64,000 nt of DNA. Origin: Archangium gephyra (GTDB lineage: Bacteria; Myxococcota; Myxococcia; Myxococcales; Myxococcaceae). Position 1 is the stretch's first letter. Every line of letters begins with the position of its first letter. The stretch spans positions 9,138,501 through 9,202,500 of the forward strand of contig NZ_CP011509.1 in assembly GCF_001027285.1 (NCBI RefSeq), written 5' to 3'. The translations under genes and the position numbers were made by a program. Below the pieces are notes generated by a model. The model was given only the letters and a program-made list of their open reading frames with translations. It ran no database searches and was not told the origin of the DNA. Positions 61,586-64,000 of this stretch are shown here, piece by piece.

Positions 61586-63298
61586 TCAGGTCCCCGAGAC
61601 CTCGAGCTGCGCCATGAGCTGGGACGACGTCTGGGCGCCAGCGAAGACCTGGATGCGGTAGGAGCCGCGGCTCAGCACCGTGCAGGCGTACCTCGTGCCG
61701 CGGTACTCCGGGGGGCAGGACTCCTGGCTGGAATCCTGGAGGTTGACGATGGAGACCTCCGCCGGAAGCCCCCGGGGGTTGTCGAGCTCGACGATGAAGC
61801 GGCCCCGGACCTCGGTGCCCGGCCGCGACGGCGCGAGGATGCGAATGCCCTCCCATACGGGCTTCTCCCTCGTCGGCCGCTCGGTCCGCGGCTTCTGGGG
61901 ATCGATCAGGTGGGCGTAGCGCTCCTGGGTATACACGCGGGCCTGGCGCATGGCCTCGCCGCGCTCGAGCGGCTTCTCCAGCAACTGCCATGCGGGCTCT
62001 TCCGGAAGGTGCCGCCGGAGGAACTCCTGGGGCGGCGTGAAGAGGTATTCCGTCTTGTAATGCCGCGTGAACACGTCCCCGTTCACGTAACCGGCGTCCC
62101 AGGTGACATCCATGAGGTACCACGCGCCCTCGATGCGCACCGCGTTCCACGCGTGGCCCTCGAACTCCCAGTTCTCGGTGGGGGTGGGGACATCACCCGT
62201 GAGGGTGACGATCTCCTCTCCGACAGCCTGCCCCATCGCGGCGAGGAGGTTCGCGTAGCCCGCGCACACCGCCCTGCGATTCTGGAACACGGCCTCGGGC
62301 GTCTGCGGCGGGAAGGTCCTCGAGCGGTACGCCGGCACGTCGTACTCGACGCGATTCGCCACATAGTCGTGGAGCGCCTTGATGCGCTGGAAGGGATCCT
62401 TCTCGTCGCGCACGAGGTATTTCGCGACGGTGACCAGGTCCCTCTCCTCGTCACGGGGAACCGAGACGACCCGGGGGTGGAGCTGAACGGGGAGTGGATA
62501 GGAGACCGTGCCACCGGCCTTGAGTGGCGTTGACGGCACGCGGCCCGCCCGCCCCATCGGGTCTTCCGGCACCTTCCGCTCGGGCTCCACCGGTTCGGCC
62601 CGGACGGGCTCGGGAGGGCGCGGCTCCGACTTCCAGGAAAGGAAGACGTCCGACTCCCCCTCGTCCTCGGGCTCTTGCGTCTCCGCCGTGACGGAGGGAG
62701 GGGGCTGCTCGGTGACAGTCGGTTCGGCGGGAGGCCGCACCGCAGGTGGGGGCGGCTCCTGAGGCGAAGGGCGCTGCTGGCCCGGCGTGGGGGGCGCGAT
62801 GGCGATGAGTTGATCGCGGTAGGGGTTGTCCGTGGCGAGGACGTAGGCCCACTCGACGCCATCCGCCGCGGCGAAGAGGAGCCGCCGGGCGGTCTCCACC
62901 TGCGGAGGCCCGGCGGCTGGCAGCATCCAATCCCCACGGGTGGAGAGCGCCGTGAAGACACCTCGAGGCGAGAGCAGCAGCGCGCCCACGAGGAACGCCA
63001 GGTTCACCGTCCACATGCGCAGCAGCAGGCGGGTCCGCAGCCGCAGCCATCGCTTCGGGCGGACCCCTCGGGCCTGGCGCCGGGGCAGGCTCAGGAGCTC
63101 CCAGGCCAGTGGGAGCCCCAGGCTCAATCCCAGGCCCGCGGCCGCCGCCCACCGTGAGGGGGCACCGTGGTGGATCGCCAGCGTGGAGGCCGCCCAGGCG
63201 CCCAGGAGCGGCAACACCAGTGCCACCCCGAGCACCCCGAGGATGAGTAGCCATGACAGTGGGCCGGGTCCGGCCGGGCGGCGAGGCGGTGGACGCAT
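61586..63298 (-). CDS. Membrane protein with transglutaminase-like domain
   Basis: The protein has 570 residues. Hydrophobic segments lie at about 17-38, 45-62 and 92-110. A Pro/Glu-rich linker follows (about 165-255). The transglutaminase-like core (about 285-400) has a complete triad: Cys345 in RRAVCAGYANLLAAMG, His382 in FEGHAWNAVRI and Asp397 in YLMDVTWDAG. The end (about 470-570) is a beta-sandwich-like domain. In bacteria this fold mostly acts as a protease or amidase on envelope substrates. The active domain is probably periplasmic. It is convergent with the barrel gene and divergent from the EEP lipoprotein gene. Confidence 0.88.
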   Translation of the reverse strand: MRPPPRRPAGPGPLSWLLILGVLGVALVLPLLGAWAASTLAIHHGAPSRWAAAAGLGLSLGLPLAWELLSLPRRQARGVRPKRWLRLRTRLLLRMWTVNLAFLVGALLLSPRGVFTALSTRGDWMLPAAGPPQVETARRLLFAAADGVEWAYVLATDNPYRDQLIAIAPPTPGQQRPSPQEPPPPAVRPPAEPTVTEQPPPSVTAETQEPEDEGESDVFLSWKSEPRPPEPVRAEPVEPERKVPEDPMGRAGRVPSTPLKAGGTVSYPLPVQLHPRVVSVPRDEERDLVTVAKYLVRDEKDPFQRIKALHDYVANRVEYDVPAYRSRTFPPQTPEAVFQNRRAVCAGYANLLAAMGQAVGEEIVTLTGDVPTPTENWEFEGHAWNAVRIEGAWYLMDVTWDAGYVNGDVFTRHYKTEYLFTPPQEFLRRHLPEEPAWQLLEKPLERGEAMRQARVYTQERYAHLIDPQKPRTERPTREKPVWEGIRILAPSRPGTEVRGRFIVELDNPRGLPAEVSIVNLQDSSQESCPPEYRGTRYACTVLSRGSYRIQVFAGAQTSSQLMAQLEVSGT

Positions 63299-63356
63299 GG
63301 AGGCGCCTCCTTGAGTCCCCCATCTTATGCGGTGTCGGAGTACCTTCGCGCTCCGC

Positions 63357-64000
63357 ATGAGACGAACGCTCCCGTTGCTCCTCCTCCCGTTGTTACTGGC
63401 CAGTTGCGAATGGGTGGCCGACCCGATGTCCTTCACCCGGGAAGAAGTGCCCCGGTTCAAGGCCCGGGCCGAGCACCCCGCACCGGTGGCGAACCCCGCC
63501 TCGCTCCGGGTGATGGCGTGGAACGTGAAGTACGGCGCCTGCCGCATCGACTTCTGGTTCGACTTCTGGGGAGACCGCGTCCAGATGTCGGAGTCCGAGG
63601 TGACCGGCTGCCTCACCCGGGTGGCGGCGCTCATCCGCGAGTACGACCCGGACATCCTCATGACGGAGGAGATCGAAGTCGACTCCAAGCGCAGCGCCTA
63701 TATCGACCAGGTGCGCTTCCTGCTGGAGAACACGAACCTCCGCTACGCGGCCTACATGTCCACGTGGGACTCGCGCTACGTGCCGTCCGAGGGCGTGGGC
63801 CGCATCAACCTGGGCAACGCCATTCTCTCGCGCTACCCCATCACCAAGGCCGAGCGCATCCGGCAGGAGGACCGCACGGACCAGGATCCGGTGACGGGGA
63901 CGTTCTACATCAAGCGGGCCATTGGCCGGGCCGAGGTGGACGTGGGCAACGGCCGGACCATCGCCGCGTACGTGGTGCACACCGAGGCGTATGACCAGGA
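63357..64000 (+). CDS. Endonuclease/exonuclease/phosphatase-family lipoprotein (3' end outside window)
   Basis: About 214 codons are visible and the frame is open at the window end. The signal MRRTLPLLLLPLLLASC gives acylated Cys17. The EEP fold begins at about residue 50 with RVMAWNVKYGACRIDFWF (conserved Asn), then YDPDILMTEEIEVDS with the metal-binding Glu, and GNAILSRYPITKAERI. Family members include sphingomyelinases, DNases and phosphatases; with the C-terminal His and Asp residues missing from view, the substrate cannot be guessed. As a lipoprotein it should act in the periplasm or at the surface. Confidence 0.85.
   Translation, partial: MRRTLPLLLLPLLLASCEWVADPMSFTREEVPRFKARAEHPAPVANPASLRVMAWNVKYGACRIDFWFDFWGDRVQMSESEVTGCLTRVAALIREYDPDILMTEEIEVDSKRSAYIDQVRFLLENTNLRYAAYMSTWDSRYVPSEGVGRINLGNAILSRYPITKAERIRQEDRTDQDPVTGTFYIKRAIGRAEVDVGNGRTIAAYVVHTEAYDQ

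Overview
The window is about 64 kb of very GC-rich, densely coding bacterial DNA from a myxobacterium. Cystobacterineae (Archangium, Cystobacter, Melittangium or Hyalangium type) is the best guess. Four things support this: a gltK/gltB/gltA/gltC-type gliding-motility cluster, myxobacterial paralog families (TIGR02265/DUF2378, a TIGR02266-like PilZ protein), a SitA-like polymorphic toxin lipoprotein, and many signalling and lipoprotein genes. Both edge genes run off the window. I saw no rRNA, tRNA, CRISPR array, transposase or integrase. No gene-free stretch exceeds 300 bases; the longest is the 300-base divergent glt intergenic region at 16450-16749.

Layout. 1-7.2 kb: a cupin divergent from a LysR regulator, a ClpP-fold protein with all three catalytic residues replaced, a short-chain dehydrogenase, a membrane M48 protease, and a translationally coupled pair of SPFH (band 7) membrane proteins. 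7.3-9.9 kb: a pseudo-receiver/GAF/PAS/PAS histidine kinase split by an apparent one-base frameshift. 9.9-17.2 kb: a leftward series with plsX, an APP1/DUF2183-like HAD protein and an NAD-dependent epimerase, preceded by the glt operon (two paralogous outer-membrane barrels and a TPR protein), with the GltK-like lipoprotein divergent. 17.3-22.6 kb: a VWA protein, purE-purK-ybaK, and a zinc alcohol dehydrogenase. 22.9-25.7 kb: an RsbQ-type alpha/beta hydrolase overlapping a PAS hybrid histidine kinase. 25.7-31.3 kb: ArsC, a di-haem protein, a PhoX lipoprotein with a collagen-like stalk, DUF192 and PilZ. 31.3-42.2 kb: a HExxH membrane/TPR protein, homoserine kinase, TPR and FHA signalling proteins, a double cNMP-domain protein, and a lipoprotein coupled to a repeat protein of unknown function.

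42.4-44.9 kb holds a two-gene cassette: a SitA-like lipoprotein toxin with a broken reading frame and a pentapeptide-like immunity candidate. Copies of a GTCGAC-centred inverted repeat lie on both sides. 45-48.5 kb: OsmC, YceI, a LysR regulator and pirin, with two nearly identical operator-like sites suggesting one regulon. 48.7-51.3 kb: an MbnP / di-haem lipoprotein / MbnH copper-redox operon. 51.4-64 kb: cupin, GNAT, DUF2911, M16 peptidase, a DHCR24-like flavoprotein divergent from a ketosynthase, a DUF2378 protein, GST, a beta-barrel candidate, a transglutaminase-domain membrane protein and an EEP-family lipoprotein.

Many neighbouring genes overlap by 4 bases (ATGA or GTGA), which gives good internal evidence for operons and start sites.
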